Shown one piece after another: positions 11,036 through 23,055 of a DNA stretch of 64,000 nucleotides. Origin of the DNA: Sclerodactyla briareus (lineage: Eukaryota > Echinodermata > Holothuroidea > Dendrochirotida > Sclerodactylidae); NCBI GenBank assembly GCA_026419785.1, contig JAODTK010000555.1, forward strand, positions 310,001-374,000, read 5' to 3'. Numbering within the stretch: the first letter of the stretch is position 1; each line of letters opens with the position of its first letter. The notes below the pieces were generated by a model that made no database searches, had not been told where the DNA came from, and saw only the letters and a program-made list of their open reading frames with translations. A program made the position numbers and the translations under genes.

Positions 11036-13649
11036 TAGTCGAAACCTCATGCTTTGCGGTTTATGTGTGTTTGTTTTTAACTATTCTTATCACTACGCAT
11101 CACTATATTACATTATTGGAATAATGTTCTGTATAGTAGGGTCCCGGTCCACTAACCCTGCCCCATTGTGGTTTCTGATTCGGGTGGTCATCAGTAGTAT
11201 GTACTTTAGCTCGACCTGTTTGTTTAAAGGAACCATATTAAATTGCATCACTTATCAAAAATATAGATCTGTTTATTTCGAACTTTATGGATATATATCC
11301 GTACAGAAGCCTGAGAATTCAGGCCACTCTAGGATCAATATAATAAAGGTGATATAATGCCAAGTAACAATCATGTGGTCAGTCCAAACCCGAGACGTTG
11401 TACGATTCCTCTGTCACGGAGTTACATGCCTTTGAATTAAAAAACCAAAAAAAAACACAAAAAATGTGCATGTCCATTGCCCAGCATATCTTAGTTTGGC
11501 TATAAAAGTTTCACAACATTACTTCCTTTTCGAGAAATGATAGGGTCCATTATAGGCACTTCCGTTTTTTTTTTTTTTTTACTTTGTGCAGAATAGGAGG
11601 CATATAGAACCCATGACGATGTTGATTATGCTAGCAACACGAAATGGTTCAAACTGGTAAGGTCCATACCTCCACTCAGAAACACATCTCGAAATGGGGG
11701 TTGCAACTGTAGTTATGGTTCTTCTTCTTTATTTACTACCCACATAGCCACTCCTGTAGTTGCCCTTTCTGTAACAAACAGCTCGATGGCTCCTGTCATC
11801 AGATCGCCGTTGGTGGTACTGGATCATCATTGATTTGAGTAGGTGAGTGAAACTCTATTTCATCTCCCCCCCCCCCCACCCGGGGCGCCCGCCGGAGCCC
11901 ACCACCCCCAAAAAAAAAGAACATTTTAATCTCGCATATACATATCAGAAGAATACAAGAATATAAAGGTAGAAAGACAGATAAGAATGACATGATGTGA
12001 TGTTAACAGTATTGGGGCCCATACAGGAAGATAAAAGAAGAGGCAGATTAATATCGATGAAACGACAATTAAATAATTAAATATCTTCATTTGCACGGGA
12101 ATAAAGTAAGATTTGTGACGATTTGTAACTACATTTGGAAACCTCATCCTCACTCCTGAGGGATTATTGCACTGCTGAGATTAGGAAACCATGGCGGTAT
12201 AGTGGGACATTCGTTACATGATGATCGTAATAGTTGTTGGCTGATCGACTGACAAACATTCAATACATTTTGTGACATTCATGCTCTCGGCAAAAACACT
12301 AACATGTCGGCCTTGTGGGTATTTAACACTCACTGAATGTGTTGAGGAGAAACACTCTGTCAGGAGGGACGTGGTGACCCTCCAACTGCGTTTCCTCCCA
12401 GAACTGGAACATGCCGTTTACAATTGTCGTCTGCATTCTACGGCTAACTAATGCAAACCCAAATGACTGAGGGCTGTCACAAATGACTAAACTTAGAGAT
12501 ATACCGCCGCCCAATTCTGAGTTCGGTGTCCGCTCGTCAAAGGGGCCCATTGTACCAAATATTTTTTCACAGTTTTGACCACTGCCAGTTCCCAGCTTAG
12601 GGCGGCCAGAAATGCCCAGGGTAGGGAAGGGAATTGCGAGGGCTAAAACCCACCTGTAGGCCCGACCCACCGCTTCAGCCCGGTTAGGGGATACTCTGAT
12701 ACTATTCGGCTTCGCTATCCACGAAGCGGTGCGCCTGGTTGAGCTTATCAACCGTGTAGGTTGGATGGACAGCAGTCATACTTGTTTGTGAATTCTAGTC
12801 CTCAAATCTCACCCGGCCGGAAAACTGAAGGTGGTACCATGGGACTCCTTCCATTACTTCCAGACAGCCCCAATTAATGTCAACGACCGACCATTATTTC
12901 TTTCTTATTTTTCACTTTTCCTGAGAGAATGTGGTTTATCGACCTACAAAGGATTCATAGGTACAGGATCCCCCCTTCGTCATTTACGGACAACCTTCTA
13001 AGGGTGTTCACCGATTGATTGGCTTTACATGCCTGGCGGATTTCAGGTAATCTTTAATGGATTCTTCTTCACTATGTCACGATAAATATGGCGGCCCTCG
13101 GCAAATGCATCATTGGAAGATTGCCGTCTGGGGCCAGAGAGTGTGAGTCTGCATGGATTATTCCCGAAGATGGACGGAAAACCCGCACTTCCTAAATTGA
13201 TATGGTTTGGTATAACTGCTGCCAGGATGTTCGTATCAGGACTATCGAATATCTGTGACTTCTTGTAGAAGAGTAAAAACTCACGGATATCTAACCGTAT
13301 TATTTAACAGATGAATATTATTCCAAGTATATGCATTGCCTGATTAGTGCAATAGATATATCCGACGGTCTGAATTCCGCTTGTAAATTTTGTTATATAG
13401 AGGAATATCTAATCATGACAGTGTTTTTTGTTTTTTTTTGAAAACTCGTGGAAGGATAGTTCGTAATAATGTAGCCGTAATCGAGAAGCAATCTTTTTAA
13501 TTTAGTGGTTTTATTCAAACGCCCTGAACCGAATACGAGGACCCATTGGACCACATTGGGTCGCTCGACTCGACTCTAATCGGCCAACCATAAATTCACT
13601 TCAGCCCCTATCGCCAGAATGTGACCCTGCCAAGGCAAAAACGTATATT
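11036..13649. other. No gene recognised
   Basis: The minus-strand open frame at 12323-12751 (142 residues) and the plus-strand frame at 11022-11357 have no recognisable domain, and lengths like these are expected by chance in a window this size. A T tract lies at about 11565-11580 and a C-rich tract at about 11867-11882. Confidence 0.4.
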
Positions 13650-13975
13650 TACCACTATGGATATTAACATTGGCAATTTGGACAAAATTTCGAATGAAAA
13701 AAAAATGGCCGCCACCGCTGGTTGAAAAGAGGAATGTTTATTTCTTGGGCCTAGATCCCTCCCATATGGCCGTAGGGGGACCGAACGAAGGCTGCATGCA
13801 AGGGCGGCGATTTTTGTTGGCGATTGGGGGGGGGGGGATGAACAAGATGAAAACGGAGCGGAGCGCCACCACAGGTTGGAGCGTAGCGTACAAGAAATGT
13901 TTCGTTCGACAGACCCCCTATTGCAGGAAACGGCACTGGGATACGGGACGGACAGTAAGCAGCATTACTTAAATT
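13650..13975. repeat. CpG-rich, G-tract-bearing repeat-like segment
   Basis: This stretch combines a 12-G tract (13826-13837), CCGTAGGGGG near 13780 and a GCGGAGCGCCACCAC motif near 13860. It stands out from its AT-rich surroundings and resembles the elements at 16.45 and 16.93 kb. I could not find matching ends, so it is listed as a probable fragment of a similar non-autonomous element. Confidence 0.35.
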
Positions 13976-14543
13976 GATGACATTTTGTGTTTATCTTAGG
14001 AGAGGTTCCTCAAAAACTTATCGCCTTAGGGATCAATTTCAAGGTTTCGTGTTGGGCACTGTGACATTCTAAAATACGATGCAAGTGAGGGTACGGTCAG
14101 AAAAAAGCAATGGAAATGGGCAATGCCAACATCTACGTTCGCCTGGAGGATTATTGGGAGGAACTTGTCTTCTTGTTATGATTAAGATTCCTGAACTGCT
14201 GTTATGTTGCTGAGATGGTAACGTTAGCCACTGCCAATCTTGCTCCTCTCGCTGATAGGAGAAAAATAAGGCGCCTTACTGTTTTCGAATAGTCTATTTC
14301 TGGCCACCTATCATGATCACCAAATCGGAACTTTCTTCAGCCTGTTCAGCGTCAATCGCGGCACCACCATCAGGATTCATATTCGCTCATTGTCGGAAAT
14401 AAGGATCCTTATAAGTTCTCCTTTGTCCCGAGGACTATGCCGTTTGGATTTAACTGGATTTACCTGGACAGCCCTCTGGTAGTGCTCTCTCCCAAGAACT
14501 CGACATAATCCTCCGCTTTGATGTTATTTTCCATTGCATAATG

Positions 14544-15110
14544 TTATGAAATCTTATCACGTCCTGGCGATGATGGCGTTGCTCTATCGTCATCAGTCTT
14601 AATTCTTTTAATCTTTTTAATGAGTCTGATTCTCATACTTTGAATTATGTTTGTCATTCTCCGCTGTACCTCTTCAAATAGTTGTATGTCCTTTCTTAAG
14701 TATGGTTTCCGAACTTGCACAAAGTTCTCCAGATGAGACTCTATCACAGCTTTATATAGATTCAGCACCACCTTGCGGTCAAAATTTGTAAAGTTTCGTT
14801 TGATGATACCCATCACTTTGTTTGCTTTGTTCGCCGATTCTGCACACTGCCTGCTGAACTTCATAGATGCGTTGACATACACTCCAGATCCTTTCTTCTC
14901 TTGTCTCCTCAACTCCTTATCACCCATTTTGTACTTAGAATTTGGGTTTGCATGTTCAAAATGGCATTACTGAACATGTGCTCACATTGAATTTCATTTG
15001 CCATTTCTTTGTCCATGACATAAACTCATTCAAATCTTGCAGTAACTTCTGCTGTTCTGTTCCTTTCTTACTGACAAATCACTTTGGTGTCATCAGCAAA
15101 TTCACTAATT
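14544..15110 (-). mobile_element. LINE RT fragment (CR1/L2-like C-terminal half)
   Basis: On the minus strand the catalytic FADDTK motif lies at 15083-15100. It is followed by LQDLNEFMSWTKKWQMKFN (about 14990-15050), then a long open segment at 14544-14927. That segment contains KFSRQCAESANKANKVMG, IIKRNFTNFDRKVVLNLY, KAVIESHLEN and KPYLRKDIQLFEEVQRR. This order, with KKWQMKFN, the QCAxxAxKAN block and VQxxxPYLRKDI, is characteristic of the RT thumb and C-terminal region of CR1/L2-type LINEs. At least two frame changes occur between FADD and the open segment. Upstream palm motifs and any endonuclease are absent, so this is a 5'-truncated dead copy. Its sequence differs clearly from the LINE at 1.8-3.1 kb, so the two come from different families. 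Confidence 0.85.
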
Positions 15111-16446
15111 ACACACTGCATTGGAATGCCTCACCACAAGAGATCACATCGATTACGAGAAAAGAAAATTATACGGCTGCTGTTACCAGGTTCCCCACTA
15201 CAATGAAGCGGGATCAATAACTATCACTTCTTCGTTCGCGGCTGCAACCCATTCCTGGTCGCTATGCTCCCACACTGCAGCCAGTATCTGCTCAAGGTTT
15301 AAGTAAATTGGATGATTTCCAGAAAAACCGCGATTGCTCTGGGCTGGACTACTGTGTTTTGTGAACCACATTATTATTCTATGATTCAAGAACGCTCATG
15401 ATGATTCGACTTTCGGGGTTTGTCATTTCCAACCTGACGAGTCACATGTAAGTCTCGAAGGTAATACGCATCATATTTGGGGTAAAACGCTATGAGGGTC
15501 CGTTTTCGTCCCAACGTCAAGGAGATACTTGGCATCAGTCGATGGTTACATAATTCAGTCATGTTACATTCAGGATTTACCGTACGCTTGTGGCTGGTTA
15601 AAGTCCGTGTGCAAACTTTAAATTGCTACAATGGTCATGCAAACAGATCATCTTAAAAATGGCACAGATGAAAAGAGGCGTGACAAAACCTCACAACCGA
15701 ATTTTTGCGATTCTAGCATGTTCCTTGAATATTTATTTTACTTAAATGAATTTCAACGAGTAACGATTTTTTTTAAGGTATACTTGCCAAGCAGAGATCG
15801 ATCCTATTCGTGGCCCAAGAGTGCAGACCTGGATATGCACCAAATTATCAGCTGCAAAGGTCATCTATTAACGTTACACAAAATTGCTGATATTTTGCAC
15901 CATTATAGCAGAAGAATATTAGTTGATATTCATGAATGAAATTATGACAGTATTATTCATATCTCGTGAACAAATTTTGTTAGGGTTAGTTAGGGTCTAA
16001 GTTTCAAATCAGATCACTGTTTTAGGCTATAGCTTACAAGATTTAAGACACCAAATAGCAGAATTTATGTTCACACGATAATAATGTATTTTAATTCTTC
16101 ATGTATAAACTAAAACATAAAACAACGGTTCAGCAGTGCCTCGTGGGTATACTTTAATGTTTTAGCATAGAAAGAACTTGACTAGTCGTTGGTAAGGGGA
16201 GGACGGGGGGGGGGCAGAAAAGTGAAACATTCAATTTGTGTTGACGAACGAACGACACAACGTGCGCGACACCATGAAGGTGGAAGGATGGTGACAAGCT
16301 CTTCAACCTTACACGAACACCTAGTCACGAGCAAACAGGGGGCTGGTATAGGCATGTCCCTATTCCATTCCTATTCCATTAGACACTGGGATGTAGAGGG
16401 AGCCTCAGAGAAGAAAAGACGTGAAAACGAGATAGATAGCCCATTG
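15111..16446. other. Non-coding; contains one SINE-like scrap
   Basis: No protein family is recognisable. The segment at 15767-15843 is annotated separately because it matches part of the SINE at 26.1 kb. The remainder is AT-rich and unstructured. Confidence 0.4.
15767..15843 (-). mobile_element. SINE fragment sharing sequence with the 26.1-kb copy
   Basis: A T tract is followed by TACTTGCC(A)AGCAGAG, ATCGA..CCTATTC and GACCTGGATA.TGCACC. The same blocks in the same order occur at 26101-26166. Both copies start next to a T run, as expected for the A tail of a minus-strand retroposon. Only the 3' half of the longer element is present here. Confidence 0.6.
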
Positions 16447-16545
16447 GCCTGCAGGCCCGTAGACAGGTGGTTTGGGGGGTTCGTACGAACCCCCCCCCCG
16501 CCGACCCCCCCCCCCCCCCCCCCCCCCCGTCCAGGCGTTTTTCTT
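16447..16545. repeat. Non-autonomous element fragment with palindromic G/C tract
   Basis: The order is CCCGTAGACAGGTGG, a G run, TTCGTACGAA, a C run (16490-16499) and a 24-C tract (16505-16528). GGGGGGTTCGTACGAACC is a local palindrome. The CCCGTAG start and the G-run/TTCGAAC design recur at 16.93 kb, suggesting one repeat family. Confidence 0.5.
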
Positions 16546-16925
16546 TACTTAGGGTGCTGGCGATTTCCAGGGCAATTTGTCATTTTCAACACAAAAATGC
16601 ATATTAAATATACACACGTATAGTTACTATTCAAAGACGGGGGCCCTCGATCAGGATCGTGCACGCGGAGTACAGTATTTGTTGTGTTCTCCTCTCTTGT
16701 AGGCCTCTCCAGTGTTGTAGAGAAAATCCAGTTCCTTGTTCCATTGTTCTGTTAGTTTGAGTACTATCCCAGATGTGTCAGAGCTGACCCAGTTCCATGA
16801 GCATGATCTGCCAGTCCAGAATTAATTCAAAGTGAAGTAAAGATGTGGCGTATTTCCAACATGGGCATCGACCATGTGGACGCGCCAAGACATTGGCAGA
16901 AGCCTGACAATCTGAGCGCTAGAAC

Positions 16926-17262
16926 CCGTAGCGGCTACAGGGGGGGGGGGGGGTCCAGGGGGTCCGGAACCCCTCTTTTGGTTCGAACTGTTCGAACCAC
17001 TAATACTTCTACCAATAATGGATCCAGATGGCATTTTGGGGAGTCGGACCCCCCCTCCCCCCTCCTCACACTTTCCCGCTACGTGATCGCAGAATGTTCC
17101 GCGCTTCGCGCGCACTATGTGTGCTCTCTGTGGCGTTGCATATGGTGCTACTTGTATTGTATGCAGGGTCGGCCCACAGAGAAGGCAGGGCCACACACAA
17201 CCCACCATCAATCTCCACCCCCATAAAATCACCAGCCCTCCACAAAAAATCCTGACTACGCC
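16926..17262. mobile_element. Putative short inverted-repeat element, CpG-rich
   Basis: The left end CCGTAGCGGCTACAGGGG and the right end CCTGACTACGCC are roughly complementary (GGCGTAG.CAGG on both strands). They bound about 337 bp of unusually GC-rich DNA. Inside are a 14-G tract (16940-16953), TTCGAACTGTTCGAACC near 16982, a C-rich tract at 17048-17066 and the GCGCTTCGCGCGC palindrome near 17101. There is no coding capacity that I recognise. The inverted ends are imperfect and no target-site duplication is obvious, so the element assignment is an inference. Confidence 0.5.
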
Positions 17263-17812
17263 TAGAGGCCTTGGGAACACTCTTAAGCCAGGTGAAGTTT
17301 CCCATGATATGTGCCCCGCGGATATTACATAATCACAGAATTACCCACTTTTCAGTTTCATGATGACTGGGTCCAATAAGGCGATTATTTTAAGACTTAC
17401 ATTATCGTTGATCATTCGTGTTTTTCCTTCATTCGCAGGAGGTTGGAAGGAACGTGTTCATGTATGGTTGGAAGGGGGATGATTGACCTCCAAATAGGAA
17501 CAAGGATGATTTCGCCCTGCCCCTGCGGTGCTATCGACAGGCTACCTCGTTTACCCCGATTTTTCATGTTGTCATTTGATTGAACATGTTTAGAAGTTCC
17601 AGCTTAGGTGTTCACTAGATCGCTCAATTGCGATGTAAAAATTGCAACAACGAACTGGGTGGACGAAAAAAGAACCCGCACCCTCTCCCCACTCGGTCGG
17701 ATCACTGCAGCTGGCGCACTCGTGACCTGGGTTTGACCCATGAAAATCTGAGTACAGGCGGCGCGGTTAAAACAAGTAGGGGGACTGAGAGGTTTGTTCA
17801 GGCCCCAAGCGA
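17263..17812. other. No gene recognised
   Basis: Only short frames are present. CTGGGTTTGACCCATG near 17727 is a small palindrome. Nothing else can be supported. Confidence 0.4.
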
Positions 17813-17912
17813 GAAGAAGTTCAGCCCTCATTTCGAAAAATATGGGTGCCCAATATTTTTCAAGTGTTACAAGAAGCGAGGAAAAATTCCGAAATGAGGG
17901 CTGAACTTCTTC
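17813..17912. repeat. Perfect 23-bp inverted repeat (hairpin), 54-nt loop
   Basis: The left arm at 17813-17835 (GAAGAAGTTCAGCCCTCATT plus TCG) is exactly complementary to 17890-17912. The intervening 54 nt contain an AAATATGGGTGCCCAATATTT palindrome-like stretch. A transcript of either strand would fold into a long stem. Stem length is near that of a small-RNA precursor, but no expression evidence exists, and such perfect symmetry can also mark a fold-back element. Confidence 0.8.
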
Positions 17913-18750
17913 CTTAAAAGTTACAACACACGGGAAAGTGCCGTTTCCGGCCATCTGGGGGGTTTGAAAAGCCGAAAATTTTCTTGAACACCACGCGCCA
18001 ACTTATGGTGGCGCTCCGCCTCAGATAGTCGACAAACCTCTCCTGGGTAAAAGCTGCCTTCGGACCTGTAAATGTTTACTTGAAATATGACAGTATTTCC
18101 CATTTTATGTGATTTTGAAACTCATGATAATTGTTGCAACTTTATGCGAGGCCTTAGAATTTGAGTTTGAAGCTCAATGATAATGTAGGCATGACTCGAC
18201 TGATTTTCTATGGAAGCCAAACCCCCGATTTCCGATTCGAGTGCGCGAATGAAGCACAGTCGGCTGTTAAGAAACTCTCCTTATGTCGTCACTGGAGGAC
18301 CGCCGGATCCTGGATTACAAAGTCGATGTAAAATATGTAACAAACAAACTATAGATGGAACCTGGGATCAGAATTGCTCGCTAACCGCAACCTCGGCCCG
18401 TTTAGCTAAGCCCCTTTTCCGATCATCATGTTTTTAGTGTTTATACAGGCCAATTATAATCATTTCACTCTGAAACGATTGTAAAAATTGACGAAAACAG
18501 AACAGCTATCATGTGTCAGAAATTATGGAACAAACCACCTAATAGGCCTAATTACAAATTGATTTACAATTTGCTTCAATTTTTCCTTGAATCGAGTATT
18601 GGCTAATTGAAGAAACTTTTGTGATTAATCATTCCACTATTCTCAGCTCCATAGACCTACCCATTTCATTCAACTCAGCTACTGTTATTAATAATAAATA
18701 GGTGATTGCGTGACCAAGATAGGCGGTCATCACGGTCTATGCACTCGTCG
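17913..18750. other. Non-coding, with a further GC-rich patch
   Basis: CACCACGCGCCAACTT and GGCGCTCCGCC around 17988-18020 resemble the CpG-rich elements upstream. The remainder, including small AT-rich palindromes near 18555, holds nothing I can name. Confidence 0.35.
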
Positions 18751-18866
18751 GCCGGGCAGTCATCTCGACTGCCGGGCAGTCTTCAGTACACACTGGGCAG
18801 TCCTTTCAACTACCGGGCAGTCATTTGTCCACCGGGCAGTACCGGGCAGTCTTTAGTAGGACAGTC
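18751..18866 (+). repeat. CCGGGCAGTC minisatellite
   Basis: Six units begin with CCGGGCAGT or a close variant (CTGGGCAGT), at about 18752, 18772, 18793, 18813, 18832 and 18842. Spacing is 19-22 bp, with one shortened 10-bp unit. The linkers between the conserved decamers vary freely, so only the decamer is conserved. Confidence 0.85.
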
Positions 18867-21800
18867 AATAGGGAATAGGGTGTATTTTCATATACGCAGA
18901 TGCATATCTGATCTGAGGGGTAAATGCCACCTGGTTGCTCTTTGGACCACCTTGTTTTCTAACGTCTGTTTAATTGTGGTTGATAGTTAACTGATTGCAG
19001 ACATCATAATCGAATAGGGTAGAGTTCATACAAACAAGTCTGTTCACGTGAGACAATGCAGCGAGCTTTTGACCATAGTCATGGGCGTTACGTCACGCGT
19101 CACTACGTTTACCGGCGTTTGCGAGTTGGTCGGACTCGACTCTACACGCTGCAACAACCAGCACATCACTTCGAGTTTATCGGCCATTTCCGCGACGACG
19201 GGTATGAAAAACCGCTCTAGCAGTTAAAGCTGACAGCTAGGAGAAAACTCAACAGGGTATTCAACAGTGAGGTTACACCGTTACAGTACACACCAACATC
19301 GAGACTGGAAATTTTGTTGACGTGATCTCAGCGCAGGCACACACACACACGCATTTTTGCAGGTAAACGACCACCTATACCATGTATACCCACCGACTGT
19401 CCACCCACGCCACCAATATTCAACAACATCCCGCCTGTTAGAACTGCCGACCGTGGGCACCGAAGCACCAACAACAGGGCGGAACAGAAAAAAAAGTATT
19501 CCGGTACCCCTCCCCATTCATCAAAAGAGTGAACTTGGGGGCGAAATTTGATCGCCAGCACTTCCCGCTGGAAGTTCGATAAATGTGTCATACAGTTGCA
19601 TGAACAACGTCGATAAAATCATCAAATCCCACAAGAAGGGGTGATGCGTAAATTCCAGAACGACCCCCTTGCAAAAACTTGCAACTTGAACACCTGCAAC
19701 TTCAGAGTTATAGATGAATGAACCGAATGCACGGAATTCGAATGAATGCTGAATCGAAGCCACGATCTTTCAACATGGAATGTGGATGGAGTAGAAAGTG
19801 ATTCCTTCCATCTATTTTGCTCTAGGATTCCCGAGACATAATCGATGGACAGAACTGATCCCAGCATCCATGGGGCCTTTTTTCGGGGGGGGGCGGGATC
19901 CCCTGCCACGATTCAATTCGATCGTAAACCAGATCTCTCAACACCGAATAAGGGGGAATGGGATATAGTGATGCGTCTCCAATCTAGTTTTGTCTAGGAT
20001 TCCATCCTAAATTGATCCCAAGCCCTACAATGGGGACCAAAGTTGTTCTTCTTTCTTCACATTCCCCTTCCCGCCAACGCTGAAGCGAAACTAATTGTGC
20101 ATTGGGGATAACGATTGTCTTAGGACTATCCGAAGCATAGATGCAAGTTATGGAACATACATAAATAAACCGTGGGTTTCGAGAGCAGAGCGTGCGCATA
20201 TTGTATAATCGGGCAATAGGCCTCTATGGTGGGATACATTGGTGAACATGCAGTAGTCGCTGCACAGAATGGGAATCATTAATCGTCCTGATTTGTAATT
20301 CGGATAAAACAAAAACTTCCAGATTTTACTATGCAGGGCCATAATCTCTACCCCAGGAACTTGTTTTAAAAAATGTCATAATGGTTACTCTTTTGGGGAC
20401 GATACCACAAGCAAAACTACTTGACTCCTGGAGATTCAGGCACAGTCCATACGCGTAGACTTTCTGAAGTCCATTTCAACTATAGCAAAGGTTTTGGCAA
20501 ATGAACTTGCGTAATTCGCCTCCCACTCAAGAGTGTCTCGATGTGAACGCTGCAGGTGTTTCTTCTTTTAAATTACATTTGAGTTGGTAATGAGTCAAAT
20601 CATATCAATGATTACAAGGGGTGTGTTTACTGTCCTTGTGCGTTGCTTCTGTGCAACAATAGGGGTAGGCGAAACAACTCGTGGTTCATGTTACGTCCTA
20701 ATTTATTCGTGGTTCGAGGGAGACGTGACTTTGAACACACAAACACACACCTACAACACATGCACACACCCACGACCAACATCAACGTCACAGAGTTTCA
20801 TGCAGCCCTCTTACAAAAATAGCGAAAATAACTCGAGGCTTATTTACTCTGGGCCAATGCCACTGAACGCTTGTAGTGTGTCTTTCGGTTTTCGTTTCTG
20901 CCACAAATGGTTCATCTTGTATATAAATACTTCGATTGCAACTACATATACTACCCGTTACTGTTTGCTTGAGATTCACTGAAACTTGAAACTCACTGAT
21001 ACCGCGGGCTCACTTCTTGGACGTTCCTGGGATAAGTTTTACACACAGCTGAACCAACATCGACCGAAGAAAGTAAGTAATGTAGTTTAGGATCTCATTA
21101 CACTTACTAAGTTTCCTTGTCTACCCTCCACCGAGACCGATAGAATCACGTGAGCACAACCCTCTACATCGGTGACTAGGGATGTCCTGGTGGGAGTGAG
21201 GAGGGGGGGGGGGGGAGTTGCAGTTGGATCCATCTGTGGGATGTGTCGCAAAAAGCTCCCTTACCTGCATCAGGTGCATATAATTAGTGTACTTCAGTGT
21301 CGGAGCAACTCCTTGTTATTTAGTCATCCGAACACTGTCCCAGCCGTTGTATTTGGGCTATTGTATATGTCCGACCCCTATGATTTTTCTTTTTTACTTT
21401 TTGGGGGAGGGGCCGCGTTTAGTACTAATCTGCGGTCCTTTTTTATGGGTTCTAGTTTTAGTTTTGTTCCACTGTTATTGACATACAAAAAACAATGTAC
21501 ATATTCATATCGGGCAGGGTATGATGTAGAACTAAGTGTAATATAACAGATAGACTTCTTCTCCACGGGTCTCCGGTCTCGATTGCGAAGTGTGAGCCAT
21601 AGGTCTGAGTACGGGTAAAACACTTTCCGTTGGCCCTCTTTTCTCACATGAACGTTGGTAAAAATACAGTTTCTGAAGCACGCTTCCTAAAAATGACTTT
21701 CGTTTGCAGCTCTCAAAAACTATTTCTCGAGCGCAGCCGTACAGTTCGAATGTTACGCAATAGTTGTCAATAGACTGTTATTCTGGAAACGTGTGGTCAC

Positions 21801-22904
21801 TGAGCGAGTCCTGTAGCAATCCAGCTGTTGACAATTTATTGTAATCTAGCAACCCCCTGATTTTTTTTTTCTTTTCCAGCGCAGCAGCATACGTCCTAGC
21901 GACCAGCAAGAAAAAGTGTGTAACATTTGATTACCTTTAGATTCGTTCACATCCGAAACGAGTGCAAGCCAGATTCTTCAGCCAACTTTCCTACCATCTT
22001 CATTTCTAAGGTGCGGTCACTGTTATTATCCTTCGATTAAGCTAAATCAACCCAATATCCATATCGTCCAATTTCATCACATGACGACATTGCGTACCTT
22101 ACGACGCCCTCACACCTTCAGCATTGTACTAGTTGCGCTACGGTATAGTCTACTGTAATCGATGTTACACGAATGTTCATTGCATTTTTTTTTTTTTTTT
22201 TTCCGGAAACCTCACGGCCACCGTCTTAACCTGCGACTCACTGCATCACTCGAACGGCATCATTCTTCACGATATTCACCACATATGCCCTAAACCGATC
22301 GTCTGCATCATCACTGGAATTACCGTCAAACTTCAGCTTGAATTTAGCTTCAACCTAAATCCGTCAGCTTGAGTTCACTCATTCGCGTTTCCTAGCATTC
22401 TTGCCGGTTTAGTGCCTAATCAGGCACGGTAAAAGCAGTGGTTTCACTCCGATTTGCACGTTAATTCGAAGCTTTTTCACAAGATTATTATTCAACGACA
22501 ACTCATTCGTAGTCATTATCTACTCTCGCTTCGATCCAAAGGATCAACTCATTAGCACCGTAAATGGCACGCATCACCATTCAACCATTTCGACTTGCAG
22601 TTCAAACTCGTTCGCCATGCAGTGACCCAGGGACAAAAAATCATCAACAATCCTATCTACTCCAAACCACGCGTTGTCTACGTAGTTCTCTCTTTTATCT
22701 TCGTAGATCTGACGTCACTGCCATACCACTCCTGACCAAGCCAGTGGAGGATCATCGTGTCACATCGCACCACAGGTTTCAGTAACCACCACGTAGAACA
22801 ATTACATTATTAGAGCAGGAGTGCCTGATCAACACTCTGTTCCTAAAGTCCTACCAAGAAGTTAGGGGTACAGTTCTCAATGACTCTCTCTCAGTGTTGT
22901 AACG
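18867..22904. other. Long non-coding stretch, no gene seen
   Basis: I see several low-complexity tracts: CA repeats near 19336 and 20738-20780, a 13-G run at 21203-21215 and a T run near 22183-22202. A CpG-containing TTACGTCACGCGTCAC near 19088 resembles a CRE-type site, but nothing else marks a promoter. None of the open frames (the longest are 132 and 124 residues) resembles a known protein. Confidence 0.4.
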
Positions 22905-23017
22905 AGTCACCTACCGGTCGAGTAACAAGTAAAGTAAAGTAGAGTTGCAGTGGTCGAATCACAAGTCAAGTCAAGTCATTTCGCAAACTACTCGGAGTCA
23001 GTTAAGTAAGTCAGACA

Positions 23018-23055
<38 letters not shown>

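Noticed and set aside
12323..12751. 142-residue minus-strand frame as a gene
   Set aside because: No recognisable motif, and a frame of this length is expected by chance in 64 kb.
16189..16623. Proline-rich 144-residue frame
   Set aside because: The proline run is the translation of the 24-C tract in a repeat element.
16822..17332. Overlapping frames on both strands as genes
   Set aside because: They fall within the GC-rich inverted-repeat element; open frames on both strands reflect its composition.
19086..19110. CRE-like CpG site as a promoter
   Set aside because: There is a single motif with no TATA, initiator or downstream coding sequence to support a transcription start.
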